Positions 41,656 to 50,590 of a stretch of 64,000 bases of DNA are shown here, piece after piece. Both the position numbers and the translations under genes were made by a program. This stretch comes from Chloroflexota bacterium (GTDB lineage Bacteria > Chloroflexota > Limnocylindria > Limnocylindrales > CSP1-4), in contig PLLE01000039.1 of NCBI GenBank assembly GCA_003141245.1, positions 60,253 to 124,252 on the forward strand, in the 5' to 3' direction. The notes below the pieces were generated by a model that had not been told where the DNA came from, made no database searches, and was given only the letters and a program-made list of their open reading frames with translations. Every line of letters starts with the position of its first letter. Position 1 is the stretch's first letter.

Positions 41656-44184
41656 GTGAGCAAGGGCAAGTCCGGAAGAGCCTACGAAGCCAAGGTCGAA
41701 GCTGCGGTCGAGCGGGCGATCGTCCGACTCGATCTCGAGACGAAGGTACGCCTGCTGACCGGCTCCAACTTCTGGGCGACATATGAGGCACCCCAGATCG
41801 GCCTGCGTCCGGTCATGTTCTCCGACGGACCCGCCGGCGTGAAGGGCGGCTCCGTCAAGCACGACGAGACCACGACCAGCCTGCCCGGCCCAACTGCTCT
41901 GGCCGCGAGCTGGGACGACGAGCTGGCCGGCCAGATCGGCGAGCTACTCGCCGGCGAGGCGCGTCGCAAGGGCGTCGACGTGGTGCTGGGCCCGACGATC
42001 AACCTCCACCGCTCCCCCGTCGGCGGGCGCCATTTCGAGCAGTTCTCGGAAGACCCGCTGCTGACCGGGCGGATCGCGACGGCCTACGTCCGCGGGCTGC
42101 AGTCGCGCGGCGTGGGCGGCTGCCCGAAGCACTACGTCTGCAACGACTCCGAGACGGAGCGCCAGTCCTACACGGTGGACGTGGCCGAGCGGCCCCTCCG
42201 CGAGCTGTACATGGCCCCGTTCGAGCGCACCGTTCGCGAGGCCGAATCCTGGTCGGTGATGGCAGCCTACAGCGGGGTGCGCGGCACGCCGATGACGGAG
42301 AGCGACCTGCTGACAGACCCGCTCAAGAAGAAGTGGGGCTTCGATGGCGTGGTCGTCAGCGACTGGTACGCCACGCACACAACGGTGCCGGCCGGACGAG
42401 CGGCCCTGGATCTGGTGATGCCCGGCCCGGATGGGCCGTGGGGCGACGCCCTGCTGGCGGCCGTCCGCGGCGGCGACGTGAGCGAAGCCGCGATCGACGA
42501 CAAGGTCCGGCGGCTGCTCCGCCTGGCGGCGCGCGTCGGCGCTCTGGAGGGAGTGCCGCCGGCCACGCCGGTGGCTGTCCGGCCGCCCCAGGCCGAGGTG
42601 TCGGCCCTCGTCCGGAGGGCGTCGGCAGCCGGATCCGTGCTGCTGAGCAACGATGGCATACTGCCCCTCGCCGCCGGGGAGCTGCGCCGGCTGGCGGTCC
42701 TGGGGCCGCGGGCGGCCATGCCGCCTGGCCAGGGCGGAGGCAGCTCGAATCTGCGGGCCGACTACGCGATTTCGCCCATCGATGGCCTGCGGGCAGCCCT
42801 GCCGGGCGTCGAGATACTCGCCAACCCCGCTGACCTGGTGCAGCCGGGCTGGCAGCTCCTGACGGACGCCGAGGTGCAGCTCCCCCTCGAGGCGGGCGCC
42901 GATGCCAGCAAGCCCGGGATCCTGGTCCGAATCCTCGACGAGGACGCGACCGTCACCTCACCGACGGCTACCCTCGCCGGCGACGTGGGCCGCGAGACCG
43001 CGCGTCAGACGCGGCCCGACGGTCGTCTCGGTTGGGGCGGAGATGCGGCCATCGCCGGCCGGCACGTGCTGGAAATCTCCACCCGAATCGTCTCCTCGGT
43101 GAGCGGCAGGCACAAGATCGGGCTGATGGTGCGCGGCCACATCGCGCTGTGGGTCGACGGCAGGCTCTTCGCCGACGAGGGCGACCCGCCCGAGCAGATC
43201 GACATCGATGCCCTGTGGGGCGACTCGCCCTATCACGTGGCCGAGGTCGAGATGACGGCCGGCCAGCCGGTCGAGCTCCGGGCGCGCTGGCGCAAGTTCT
43301 TCGACCAGCCGGCTGCGCACATATCGCTGGCGCTGGAGAAGCCGAACGTTGCGCCGGCCGAGGCGCTGGCCCAGTCTGAGCGACTGGCCCGCGGGGCCGA
43401 CGCCGTGGTGCTGCTGCTGGGCACCACGGACGAGGACGAGAGCGAGGGCCGCGACCGTGCCTCGCTGGCGCTGCAGCCGGCCCAGGACGAGCTGGTTCGG
43501 CGAGTGGCGGCCGCCAACCCACGGACGGTTGTCGTGGTCTCGGCCGGATCGCCGGTGTTGATGCCATGGCGGGACGACGTGGCCGCCATCCTGCTGACGT
43601 GGTTCCCGGGCCAGGAGGCCGGCAATGCCCTGGCGGACCTGCTGCTGGGCAAGGTTGAGCCGGGCGGCCGACTGCCGACCACGTGGCCGGCGGCAACCGA
43701 CGACGTGCCGATCCTGGACACACAGCCGGTCGACGGCTGGCTGCACTACTCCGAGGGGCTGAATATCGGCTACAGGGCCTGGCTGCTCTCCAAGGCTCAG
43801 CCGGCGTTCGCGTTCGGTCACGGGCTCGGGTATACGACCTGGGAGTACGTGGCGGCCGAGGCGGCGACGGTGGACGATGGTCCGGCAGTCCGAGTCCGGC
43901 TCCGCAACACCGGCCGTCGGCCCGGGCGGGAGGTCGTCCAGCTCTACCTGTCGCGGCCGGACAGCTCGATCGATCGACCGATTCGATGGCTCGCCGGGTA
44001 TGCCGCCGCCACGGCGGAGCCCGGCCGGGAAGTGGAGGTGGTCGTCCCCGTCGATCGCTGGGCGCTGCGCCACTGGGACGAGGCGGCCGGAGACTGGGCC
44101 GTGGAGCCGGGTGGATTCGAGGTCGGGATCGGCCGCAGCGTCACCGACCTGCGACTCTCGGTCGCCATCGATATCCCGCGCTGA
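41656..44184 (+). CDS. GH3 beta-glucosidase with PA14 insert
   Basis: An 842-residue retaining beta-glycosidase. The GH3 N-terminal barrel has FSDGPAGV, the R-x5-H-F-E-Q-F-S-E-D-P motif and nucleophile D236 in VVVSDWYAT. The second domain (about 310-390 and 560-650) is split by a PA14 insert (about 410-555, HKIGLMVRGHIALWVDGRLF). A C-terminal fibronectin-like domain (VRLRNTGRRPGREVVQLYLS) ends it. No signal peptide, so it likely cleaves imported beta-glucosides. GTG at 41656 has GGAGG upstream. Confidence 0.94.
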   Translation: MSKGKSGRAYEAKVEAAVERAIVRLDLETKVRLLTGSNFWATYEAPQIGLRPVMFSDGPAGVKGGSVKHDETTTSLPGPTALAASWDDELAGQIGELLAGEARRKGVDVVLGPTINLHRSPVGGRHFEQFSEDPLLTGRIATAYVRGLQSRGVGGCPKHYVCNDSETERQSYTVDVAERPLRELYMAPFERTVREAESWSVMAAYSGVRGTPMTESDLLTDPLKKKWGFDGVVVSDWYATHTTVPAGRAALDLVMPGPDGPWGDALLAAVRGGDVSEAAIDDKVRRLLRLAARVGALEGVPPATPVAVRPPQAEVSALVRRASAAGSVLLSNDGILPLAAGELRRLAVLGPRAAMPPGQGGGSSNLRADYAISPIDGLRAALPGVEILANPADLVQPGWQLLTDAEVQLPLEAGADASKPGILVRILDEDATVTSPTATLAGDVGRETARQTRPDGRLGWGGDAAIAGRHVLEISTRIVSSVSGRHKIGLMVRGHIALWVDGRLFADEGDPPEQIDIDALWGDSPYHVAEVEMTAGQPVELRARWRKFFDQPAAHISLALEKPNVAPAEALAQSERLARGADAVVLLLGTTDEDESEGRDRASLALQPAQDELVRRVAAANPRTVVVVSAGSPVLMPWRDDVAAILLTWFPGQEAGNALADLLLGKVEPGGRLPTTWPAATDDVPILDTQPVDGWLHYSEGLNIGYRAWLLSKAQPAFAFGHGLGYTTWEYVAAEAATVDDGPAVRVRLRNTGRRPGREVVQLYLSRPDSSIDRPIRWLAGYAAATAEPGREVEVVVPVDRWALRHWDEAAGDWAVEPGGFEVGIGRSVTDLRLSVAIDIPR

Positions 44185-44190
44185 ACCCGC

Positions 44191-45333
44191 TTGGACGACA
44201 CCCTGCCGCCGCCGAGGCCCCGCGCCACGTGGGCCGTCTTCAGCTACCTCGCGCTGTGGGCCTACATCCTCTACGGGCTGGGCAGCGCCACTCCGTACCT
44301 GCGTGACGACCTGCGGCTGACCGCATTCGAGGCCGGCCTGCATGCGTCGGCGCTGGCGATCGGCACTCTCCTGGCGGGCGCCTCGGCGGACGCGATGGCC
44401 CGGCGAATCGGCTCGGGCTGGCTGCTTGATCTCGCGGTGGCCGTCATGACAGTGGCGGTCGTGCTGATAGTGGTCGCGCCGGGCCTACCGGTATCGCTGT
44501 GCGGCGCGCTATTGTGCGGCGTTGGCGGCGGGACGCTCGGAACTCACGCCACCGTGGAGCTGGGCCGAACGGGCGAGGCGGAGAGCCGCAAGCTACTGGG
44601 CCAGGCGAATGCGTGGTCGATGGTCACGGCCGCGGCCGCGCCGGTGGCGATCGGCCTCGCGGCATCGGGACTCCACGCCTGGCGTCTGGCGCTGCTGGTA
44701 CCGATCGCCGGTCTACTGGCAATGGCGGCGTTGCGACGGCGCCGGGGTGGCGCTACGGTCAACATCCATCCGCCCCGGTCGAGCCTTCCGCGTGCCTACT
44801 GGATCGCCTGGTTCTTCCTCGTCATCGGCGTCTCGATCGAGTTCTCGTTCGTCTTCTGGGGTTCGACCATTGTCGCCAAGCGGACCGGCATCTCCAGCGC
44901 CGACGCGACTCTGCTGGCGAGCCTCTTCGTCGTGGGCATGCTCGCCGGCCGCACGGCCATCGGCCGTGGCTTCGGCGGCGGGCGTGCCCCGCGCGGGCTA
45001 CTCGCCGCGGGTTTGGGTGTGGTCCTGGTCGGGGCGAGCCTGGCGTGGATCTCGACCGTGCCCGTCATCTCCGGAATCGGGCTCGTCCTCGGCGGGCTCG
45101 GGACGGCCGGCATGTGGCCCATCGGCCTGACCGTCGCCCTGCAGAGCGCCCCGAGGGCTCACCTGCAGGCGGCCGCCCGGTCGACCCTCGGCTCGGGTTT
45201 CGCGATCCTGATTGCGCCTTCGGCCCTGGGCCTGGCAGCCGACGCCGTCGGCGTCGTCGCCGCCTGGCCGATCACCCTGGGCCTGGCCCTGGGCGGGTTG
45301 CTCGTCCTGGCGGTCGCCCCTCGGGTCCGCTGA
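44191..45333 (+). CDS. MFS transporter
   Basis: A 380-residue major facilitator with about 12 hydrophobic helices. The MFS pattern includes GLHASALAIGTLLAGASADAMARRIG and, in the second half, VVGMLAGRTAIGRGFGGG, each resembling the conserved loop 2-3 and loop 8-9 motifs. The start is TTG at 44191, 6 nt after the GH3 stop, so it is probably coupled to GH3. Substrate unknown; sugar or sugar-acid uptake or export fits the context. Confidence 0.85.
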   Translation: MDDTLPPPRPRATWAVFSYLALWAYILYGLGSATPYLRDDLRLTAFEAGLHASALAIGTLLAGASADAMARRIGSGWLLDLAVAVMTVAVVLIVVAPGLPVSLCGALLCGVGGGTLGTHATVELGRTGEAESRKLLGQANAWSMVTAAAAPVAIGLAASGLHAWRLALLVPIAGLLAMAALRRRRGGATVNIHPPRSSLPRAYWIAWFFLVIGVSIEFSFVFWGSTIVAKRTGISSADATLLASLFVVGMLAGRTAIGRGFGGGRAPRGLLAAGLGVVLVGASLAWISTVPVISGIGLVLGGLGTAGMWPIGLTVALQSAPRAHLQAAARSTLGSGFAILIAPSALGLAADAVGVVAAWPITLGLALGGLLVLAVAPRVR

Positions 45334-45520
45334 ACGGCCGCGTTGTGCCAGTGGCATTTCCTCGGGTATACGGCAACACTTGTGGGCGGCAACGAGCCCA
45401 GCCTGACACAAGGCGGCCGGGCACTAGAACCACTGCAACCGCCGACGATCATTGGAGCAGTATTCGCCCAGCGCCTCGCCAATCCGGGCCACCGCGACCG
45501 GAGAAACTGGAAGGACCGTC
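45334..45520 (+). other. 187-bp gap upstream of iolB
   Basis: No gene is visible. A weak promoter-like stretch (ATTGGAGCAGTATTC near 45451-45466) and the Shine-Dalgarno GGAAGGA before the iolB ATG are all that can be pointed to. Confidence 0.4.
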
Positions 45521-46273
45521 ATGATCCGAACTGTCGTCGCTCGCGAGCGAGAAGGCGACCTCATAGGACTCGACCTGGCCGACCTCGATACCGGCCAGTC
45601 ATTCGAGTCTCCAGGCGAGCTCGAGACGACGGTCGTGGTGCTCTGCGGCGTTGTCGACGTAGAGGCGGACGGTGAATCGCTTGGACCGGCGGGCGGCCGA
45701 TCATCCGTCTTCGAAGGCCCGGGCCACGCAATCTACGCGCCGCCCGGGACGGCCCTCCGGGTGAAGGCCACCACATCCGCGCAACTCGCCATTGCGACGG
45801 CCCCGGCGGGCCAGGGAGCGCCGTCGAGGGCCCGCATCATCGGGCCCGGCGATCAGCGGCTCAGCGAAGCCGGCAACGGCAACTGGAGCCGAAACGTCCG
45901 GACGATCCTCGGCCCCGAGCACGCCGCGGGCCGGCTGCTGCTGGGCGAAACGATCAACCCGCCCGGGAACTGGTCTTCCTACCCGCCGCACAAGCACGAC
46001 CGAGAAGCGCCGCCCGAGGAGGTCCGTCTAGAAGAGGTCTACCTCTACAAGGTCGACCCGCCGGACGGTTTCGGGGTCCAGGTGCGGTACGACGATGCGG
46101 GCTCGGAGGCGTTCACGGTTCGCGACGGCGACGCGGCCGTCATCCGAAGCGGCTACCACCCGGTCGTGGCGGCGCCCGGCTACTCGCTGTACTACCTGTG
46201 GATCATGGCCGGCGACGGCCGCCAGATGATCCCCCACTTCGACCCGGCCCATGCCTGGGTCCAGAAGTCATAG
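45521..46273 (+). CDS. iolB: 5-deoxy-glucuronate isomerase (IolB/KduI family)
   Basis: A 250-residue bicupin isomerase. The C-terminal cupin is very close to IolB: GNWSSYPPHKHD (metal His residues), RLEEVYLYKV (metal Glu), FTVRDGDAAVI, SGYHPVVAAPGY (metal His) and YYLWIMAG. IolB converts 5-deoxy-glucuronate to 5-dehydro-2-deoxy-gluconate in myo-inositol breakdown. No other iol gene is in the window, so it may serve a related uronate route. The SDR gene follows by 2 nt. Confidence 0.92.
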   Translation: MIRTVVAREREGDLIGLDLADLDTGQSFESPGELETTVVVLCGVVDVEADGESLGPAGGRSSVFEGPGHAIYAPPGTALRVKATTSAQLAIATAPAGQGAPSRARIIGPGDQRLSEAGNGNWSRNVRTILGPEHAAGRLLLGETINPPGNWSSYPPHKHDREAPPEEVRLEEVYLYKVDPPDGFGVQVRYDDAGSEAFTVRDGDAAVIRSGYHPVVAAPGYSLYYLWIMAGDGRQMIPHFDPAHAWVQKS

Positions 46274-46275
46274 CC

Positions 46276-47091
46276 ATGGCGACAGGCGAACCCTCGGGCG
46301 ACACGTCGGCGAGCCGGGCGGGCCTGACGCTTTTCGACCTTACGGGCAAGGTGGCGGCGGTCATCGGCGGGACGGGCGTCCTGGGCGGCGCCGTGTGCCA
46401 CGGCCTCGGCGGCGCCGGTGCGGCAGTCGCGGTGATGGGTCGCTCGCGCGAGCGCGCCGACGAGCGAGTGGCCGCGCTCGAAGCGGAAGGCATCCGAGCG
46501 GCAGGCGTGGTCCTCGACGCATCGGATCGAGCCTCGGTGGAACAGGCGCGTCTGGAGGTCGAGGCGCGGCTCGGGCCCGCCGACATCCTGGTCAACGCGG
46601 CGGGCATCAACAGCTCGACGCCGTTCTTCGAGATCGATCTCGAGGAGTGGCACCGCATTCTTGACACGAACCTGTCCTCGGTCTTCATCGCCTGCCAGGT
46701 ATTCGGGCGGGCCATGGCCGACCGCGGCGAGGGTGGGACGATCATCAACTTCTCGTCGGCTTCCTCGGAGATCCCGCTGTCGCGAGTCCCGATCTACTCC
46801 GTCTCGAAGGCCGGAGTGAACAACCTGACCCGCTACCTGGCCCGCGAGCTGGCGCCCTATCGGATCCGGGTGAACGCCATCCTGCCCGGCTTCTTTCCAG
46901 CCGAACAGAACCGGGCGCTGCTCGACGAGAGCCGGGTCGAGTCGATCCTGCGGCACACGCCGGCGGCTCGATTGGGCAAGCCCGACGAGCTGGTGGGGAC
47001 GATTCTCTGGCTCGCCTCGGAGCGCGCCTCGGGCTTCGTGACCGGGGCTCTCATCAGGGTGGACGGTGGCTTCAGCGCGATGACGATCTGA
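46276..47091 (+). CDS. SDR family oxidoreductase
   Basis: A 271-residue classical short-chain dehydrogenase. Cofactor motif GGTGVLGGAVC (in place of TGxxxGIG), NAAGINSSTPF, catalytic Ser in INFSSASSE and Y-S-V-S-K. Substitution of NAG by NAAG and the opening LFDLTGKVAAVIGGTGVLG resemble dehydrogenases of sugar acids (D-mannonate/fructuronate or gluconate 5-dehydrogenase type). Adjacency to iolB supports a role in uronate or inositol breakdown. Confidence 0.9.
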   Translation: MATGEPSGDTSASRAGLTLFDLTGKVAAVIGGTGVLGGAVCHGLGGAGAAVAVMGRSRERADERVAALEAEGIRAAGVVLDASDRASVEQARLEVEARLGPADILVNAAGINSSTPFFEIDLEEWHRILDTNLSSVFIACQVFGRAMADRGEGGTIINFSSASSEIPLSRVPIYSVSKAGVNNLTRYLARELAPYRIRVNAILPGFFPAEQNRALLDESRVESILRHTPAARLGKPDELVGTILWLASERASGFVTGALIRVDGGFSAMTI

Positions 47092-47239
47092 AACCCGGCG
47101 GGACCGGGCGTCAGGCGGCCAGATCCGATGTCCCGGCGGTGAGCACGACTAGCCGACCGCGCCCCGGTCGCGATAGACTCAGCGAACGCCGCCCTGAGGC
47201 CGCGACGAACGCGGCGAGGCGGAATCTTGGGGGGACGAG

Positions 47240-47887
47240 ATGGCGGGGTTCTTCGGACGGCTGGGCGTGCTGGGCCCGTTGCTGGCGGTTGTGGCGGCGG
47301 TTCTGGTCGCCGTCGGGGTCATGCGGCTCGCCCAACCTTCAGCACCGGCGGAGACGCCAGCGCCGGGGCCGGTCTCGGTCATCGAAGCGTGTCAGCTGCC
47401 CGGCTCGAACGTGAAGGCCGGCGCGACGATCGACTACAAGTGGCATCTGCTCGTCCGTCTGGACTCGCCCATGGAGAGCGTCCTTCTGTTCGCCTCGGGT
47501 TCCAACCGCTTCTTGTGCGACGCAACGCGCGGCCCCGACGGGACCTACGCCTCGGTCATAACCAGCACCGGCGGCGGCTTCGAGCCCGAACCCCCAGCGG
47601 CCCTCACCTACGACGATGGCACCATCATGTCGCCCGGGCAGACCTACCCGTCGCAACTCGTCGTCGGTCAGGTGCCCGCCGGCACGGCCTGGGTCGACGT
47701 CGTGACGGCCGACGGCGAGCACCACGACGCAACCATCGGAAACGGCTGGTACATGGCCTGGGCGGCGGTCGTCGACCCTAGCGACAGGGTGGTCGAGATC
47801 GACGCCCACGATTCGACGAGCAAGATCATCGCCAGCCTCGCCGATCCCAACGGGCTCGGCAGCTCCCCGGAGCCGGCATCGACATGA
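47240..47887 (+). CDS. membrane-anchored protein of unknown function
   Basis: A 215-residue protein with one N-terminal hydrophobic helix (VLGPLLAVVAAVLVAVGVM, about 9-28) followed by an extracytoplasmic region rich in Gly, Thr and Asp with two cysteines (C53, C95). No known domain is recognised. ATG at 47240 has a GGGGGGAC ribosome-binding stretch. TAGACT at 47174-47179 is the likely -10, leaving a leader of about 55 nt. Confidence 0.7.
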   Translation: MAGFFGRLGVLGPLLAVVAAVLVAVGVMRLAQPSAPAETPAPGPVSVIEACQLPGSNVKAGATIDYKWHLLVRLDSPMESVLLFASGSNRFLCDATRGPDGTYASVITSTGGGFEPEPPAALTYDDGTIMSPGQTYPSQLVVGQVPAGTAWVDVVTADGEHHDATIGNGWYMAWAAVVDPSDRVVEIDAHDSTSKIIASLADPNGLGSSPEPAST

Positions 47888-47965
47888 TCGAGGTTCCGGG
47901 CTCGATCGAAGTTGGTCTCCAGTGGACGGGTCGTCCCCGAACCAACGACCGAGCGAGGCCTGCCC

Positions 47966-49333
47966 ATGCACGATAAGAAGACGCGGCCCGCGCTGACGCC
48001 CGAAGCGCTCGCCGACCCGCCAGAGCTGGTCGCCGGTCATCCGGGATCGAACCGCGCCGGCGATCCGTTCGCCGAGTTCATACGCACCGATCTGCCGCGC
48101 TGGGCGCTGGTCCGCTACCGCATGGACCCGGCAGAAGTGGGCGACGTTGCCGTAGCAGTCACCGCCGCCCTCGAGCCCGCTCGGGACTCGATCCCACCAG
48201 GCAGCCGCGTCTGCCTGGCCGTGGGCAGCCGCGGCATCGACAGGATCGACGAAGTCGTCCGGGCGGCCGTGGCATGGGTTCGGGCCGCAGGCGCCGAGGT
48301 CTTCGTCGTGCCGGCGATGGGCAGCCACGGCGGAGCCACCCCAGAGGGTCAGCGCGAGGTGCTTGCCTCGTACGGCATCACCCCCGAGTCGATCGGCTGC
48401 GAGATCCGATCGAGCATGGAGACGGTCGAGCTGGGTGAGGTTCGCCCGGGCGTCCCGGTCTTCATCGACCGCATGGCCTTCGAGAACGCCGACGCGATCG
48501 TCCCGATCAACCGGGTCAAGCCGCACACAGACTTCATGGGCGATATCGAGAGCGGCCTCATGAAGATGATCGCCATCGGGCTCGGCAAGCAGCACGGCGC
48601 CGACACCCTGCACCGCCAGGGCTTCGACACATTCGCCCATCTCATCCCGGCGACCGCCGAGTTCACCGTCTCGAAGGTGAACATCCCGTTCGGTCTGGCC
48701 ATCGTCGAGAACGGCTATGCCAGGCTGTGGCAGATCGAGGCCGTTCCGTGCGCCCGCCTCCGCGAACGCGAGCGCGAGCTGCTGGTGATGGCCCGAGAGC
48801 GGATGGCCCGGCTCCCCCTCGGAAGCATCGACGTCCTGGTGGTCGATTACATCGGCAAGGACATTAGCGGGCTGGGAATGGACTCCAACGTGGTCGGCCG
48901 CTACTACGCGGGACCGACCGGTGCGGGCCCGAGCATCCAGCGGATCGTCGTCCGCGATCTGACCGTCGAGACCGAGGGCAATGCCGTGGGCATCGGCCTG
49001 GCCGACGTCGTGCTGCGGCGCGCCGTCGAGAAGATGGATGCCCACAAGTCGTACATGAACAGCATCACTGCCAAGACGCCCGAAGGAGTACGCGTCGCCC
49101 TGACAGTGGACACGGACCGGCAGGCCCTCTCCGTCGCCATCGCCTGCTGCGTCAGGGTGGAGCCGCCCGCCGCCCGGATCGTGAGGATCCGCGACACCAA
49201 GCACGTCGACCTGATGTACGTCAGCGAGCCGGCGCTCGGTGAGGTGCTGGCGACGGGGCGATGCGAGATCGTGCGGCCGCTCGATGCCATCGAGTTCGAC
49301 CGCGACGGGATGTTCGCCGGGTCCATCGAGTAA
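47966..49333 (+). CDS. LarA-like (lactate racemase domain, DUF2088) protein
   Basis: A 455-residue protein of the LarA/DUF2088 family. Recognisable parts: CLAVGSRGIDRIDEVVRAAV, FVVPAMGSHGGATPEGQREVLASYGI, NRVKPHTDFMGDIESGLMKMIAIGLGKQHGA. Histidines in GSHGG, KPHTDF and KQHGA are the kind that hold the nickel-pincer cofactor in LarA. No larB, larC or larE cofactor genes are nearby. The family includes other 2-hydroxy-acid epimerases; given iolB and the SDR upstream, a sugar-acid substrate is plausible. ATG at 47966 has GAGG upstream. Confidence 0.8.
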   Translation: MHDKKTRPALTPEALADPPELVAGHPGSNRAGDPFAEFIRTDLPRWALVRYRMDPAEVGDVAVAVTAALEPARDSIPPGSRVCLAVGSRGIDRIDEVVRAAVAWVRAAGAEVFVVPAMGSHGGATPEGQREVLASYGITPESIGCEIRSSMETVELGEVRPGVPVFIDRMAFENADAIVPINRVKPHTDFMGDIESGLMKMIAIGLGKQHGADTLHRQGFDTFAHLIPATAEFTVSKVNIPFGLAIVENGYARLWQIEAVPCARLRERERELLVMARERMARLPLGSIDVLVVDYIGKDISGLGMDSNVVGRYYAGPTGAGPSIQRIVVRDLTVETEGNAVGIGLADVVLRRAVEKMDAHKSYMNSITAKTPEGVRVALTVDTDRQALSVAIACCVRVEPPAARIVRIRDTKHVDLMYVSEPALGEVLATGRCEIVRPLDAIEFDRDGMFAGSIE

Positions 49334-49379
49334 CGGCGGCGGCACAAATGGACACCGTGCCTGCCGCACGCTCGGAAAT

Positions 49380-49407
49380 TGGGGCCGACACTCGCATTCG
49401 AACCGCG
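49380..49407 (-). repeat. degenerate copy of the tRNA-Thr 3' end (possible att remnant)
   Basis: Twenty-eight bases match the 3' end of the tRNA-Thr gene at 50436-50463 at 25 positions, in the same orientation, including the T-loop TTCGAAT and a CCA-like end. No 5' half of a tRNA is present. Integrating elements that use a tRNA 3' end as attachment site leave this kind of duplication. Confidence 0.7.
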
Positions 49408-49423
49408 CGTGCGGGAGCCGTCG

Positions 49424-49699
49424 TCATCGCCGGGCGGCGCGGAGTCGGATCAGCCAGACGGCGATCCAGCCGGCCGCGAGGGACCCGGCGACGGCCGGCG
49501 ACCGCAGCCGCTTCGTCAGCCCGGGCGCCAGCTCATCTATCCCGGCCGCGTAGGCTGCCGCTCCGACGACCGTGAGCGGCCCGAGCGGGTGTAACACCAC
49601 GCTCTCGCCGAGCCGGCCATGCATCGCGGCGCTCCACGATCTCGTCAGCCCACACGTCGGGCACGGCAGGCCGGTAAGCCGACGGAACGGGCACATCAC
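49424..49699 (-). CDS. DUF2752 family membrane protein (start uncertain)
   Basis: A 91-residue protein with the DUF2752 signature CPFRRLTGLPCPTCGLTRSW, then two hydrophobic helices. Family members usually have another helix before this motif. Here the frame stays open upstream and would encode RLAGLAILAAWLIPAGLLDRGPV, but no ATG or GTG exists between the TM2 gene stop at 49823 and GTG 49699. A rare start (CTG or ATT) may be used; otherwise the protein is N-terminally shortened. Confidence 0.7.
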   Translation of the reverse strand: MMCPFRRLTGLPCPTCGLTRSWSAAMHGRLGESVVLHPLGPLTVVGAAAYAAGIDELAPGLTKRLRSPAVAGSLAAGWIAVWLIRLRAARR

Positions 49700-49822
49700 G
49701 GGGCCGCGATCCAGAAGGCCGGCTGGGATCAGCCAGGCGGCAAGGATCGCGAGGCCGGCGAGGCGCCGGTAGGGAATGGGGTCGGGCTGCGCGCGGCCCG
49801 ACCCCGGCTCGTCACGCAGAAC

Positions 49823-50203
49823 TCAGCTCCGCTTGAGCGGCAGGCCGTTGGCATCCGTCAGGCTGCCCGTCGCGATGCGGATGAGGTCGATGAGCGCCCA
49901 GATCCCGCAGCCGCCCAGGGTGATCAGCTTCAGGATCCCGAGCCCGGTGTAGCCGAGGTAGAAGCGGTCGATGCCCAGGGTACCGACGAAGAGGGAGATG
50001 AGGAGTGCGGTCAGCCACTCCTTCTCCGAGAAGACCCCCGGGACGTCTCCGGCCGCGAACCATCCTCCCGTACCGTCGGCCCGGCGCACCATCATGGTCG
50101 CCTTGAGCGTGCCGGCCCGAGCCTGCAGCTGGAGGTCGGCGACCGAGAATGGTCCCTCCTCCGAACCCATTCTTTGAACAATGAACGCGTAGATGGGCGC
50201 CAC
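49823..50203 (-). CDS. GYF_2 and TM2 domain membrane protein
   Basis: A 126-residue protein. Residues 1-70 form a GYF_2-like (DUF4339) domain: YAFIVQRMGSEEGPFSVADLQLQARAGTL...GGWFAAGDVPGVF. Residues about 75-118 are a TM2 domain with two helices: LTALLISLFVGTLGIDRFYLGYTGLGILKLITLGGCGIWALIDLI, including the family DRFYLGY turn. GTG at 50203 is preferred because AGGAGG sits 7 nt upstream; an earlier GTG overlaps the Shine-Dalgarno. Role unknown. Confidence 0.85.
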   Translation of the reverse strand: MAPIYAFIVQRMGSEEGPFSVADLQLQARAGTLKATMMVRRADGTGGWFAAGDVPGVFSEKEWLTALLISLFVGTLGIDRFYLGYTGLGILKLITLGGCGIWALIDLIRIATGSLTDANGLPLKRS

Positions 50204-50435
50204 TTTCACTCCTCCTAGGCTGCCGACGGTGGCGGAAAAGCCGTCCGGGCGAGGGCGCCGGGCCGGAGCCCGCAACGTGGTCACGCGTCGGTCAGAGCCC
50301 CATCGTACTCGCCAGGTCGCGCGCCGTCACGGTCGATTCGTTCCGCGATCGGGCAGTCTCAAGGAGCGGTCGTTCTCTCGCCTTTCGCCGCCTCGAACCG
50401 GCCGCCCCGCGTTCCAGGAGGGGGGAGTTTGGGGG

Positions 50436-50510
50436 TGGAGCCGACACTCGGATTCGAACCGAGGACCTGTTGTTTACGAAACAACTGCTCTACCGCTGAG
50501 CTATGTCGGC
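50436..50510 (-). tRNA. tRNA-Thr (anticodon CGU)
   Basis: A complete 75-nt cloverleaf on the minus strand: acceptor GCCGACA/TGTCGGC, D arm GCTC-AGCGGTA-GAGC, anticodon arm GTTGT-TTCGTAA-ACAAC with anticodon CGT, T arm CTCGG-TTCGAAT-CCGAG, then T and an encoded CCA. It reads ACG codons, which are frequent in this genome. Confidence 0.97.
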
Positions 50511-50577
50511 GCGAGCGGGATGGTATCACGCCGGCCCGCCTGGTTCGATTGAGGGAGACCGGCGCCGCTCCGATGGG

Positions 50578-50583
50578 TAGGAT
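50578..50583 (+). promoter_or_regulatory. -10 hexamer TAGGAT, leaderless start of the TPM-domain gene
   Basis: TAGGAT ends 7 nt before the ATG at 50591. This favours that ATG over the two in-frame ATGs at 50573 and 50582. Confidence 0.55.
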
Positions 50584-50590
50584 GTACGAC

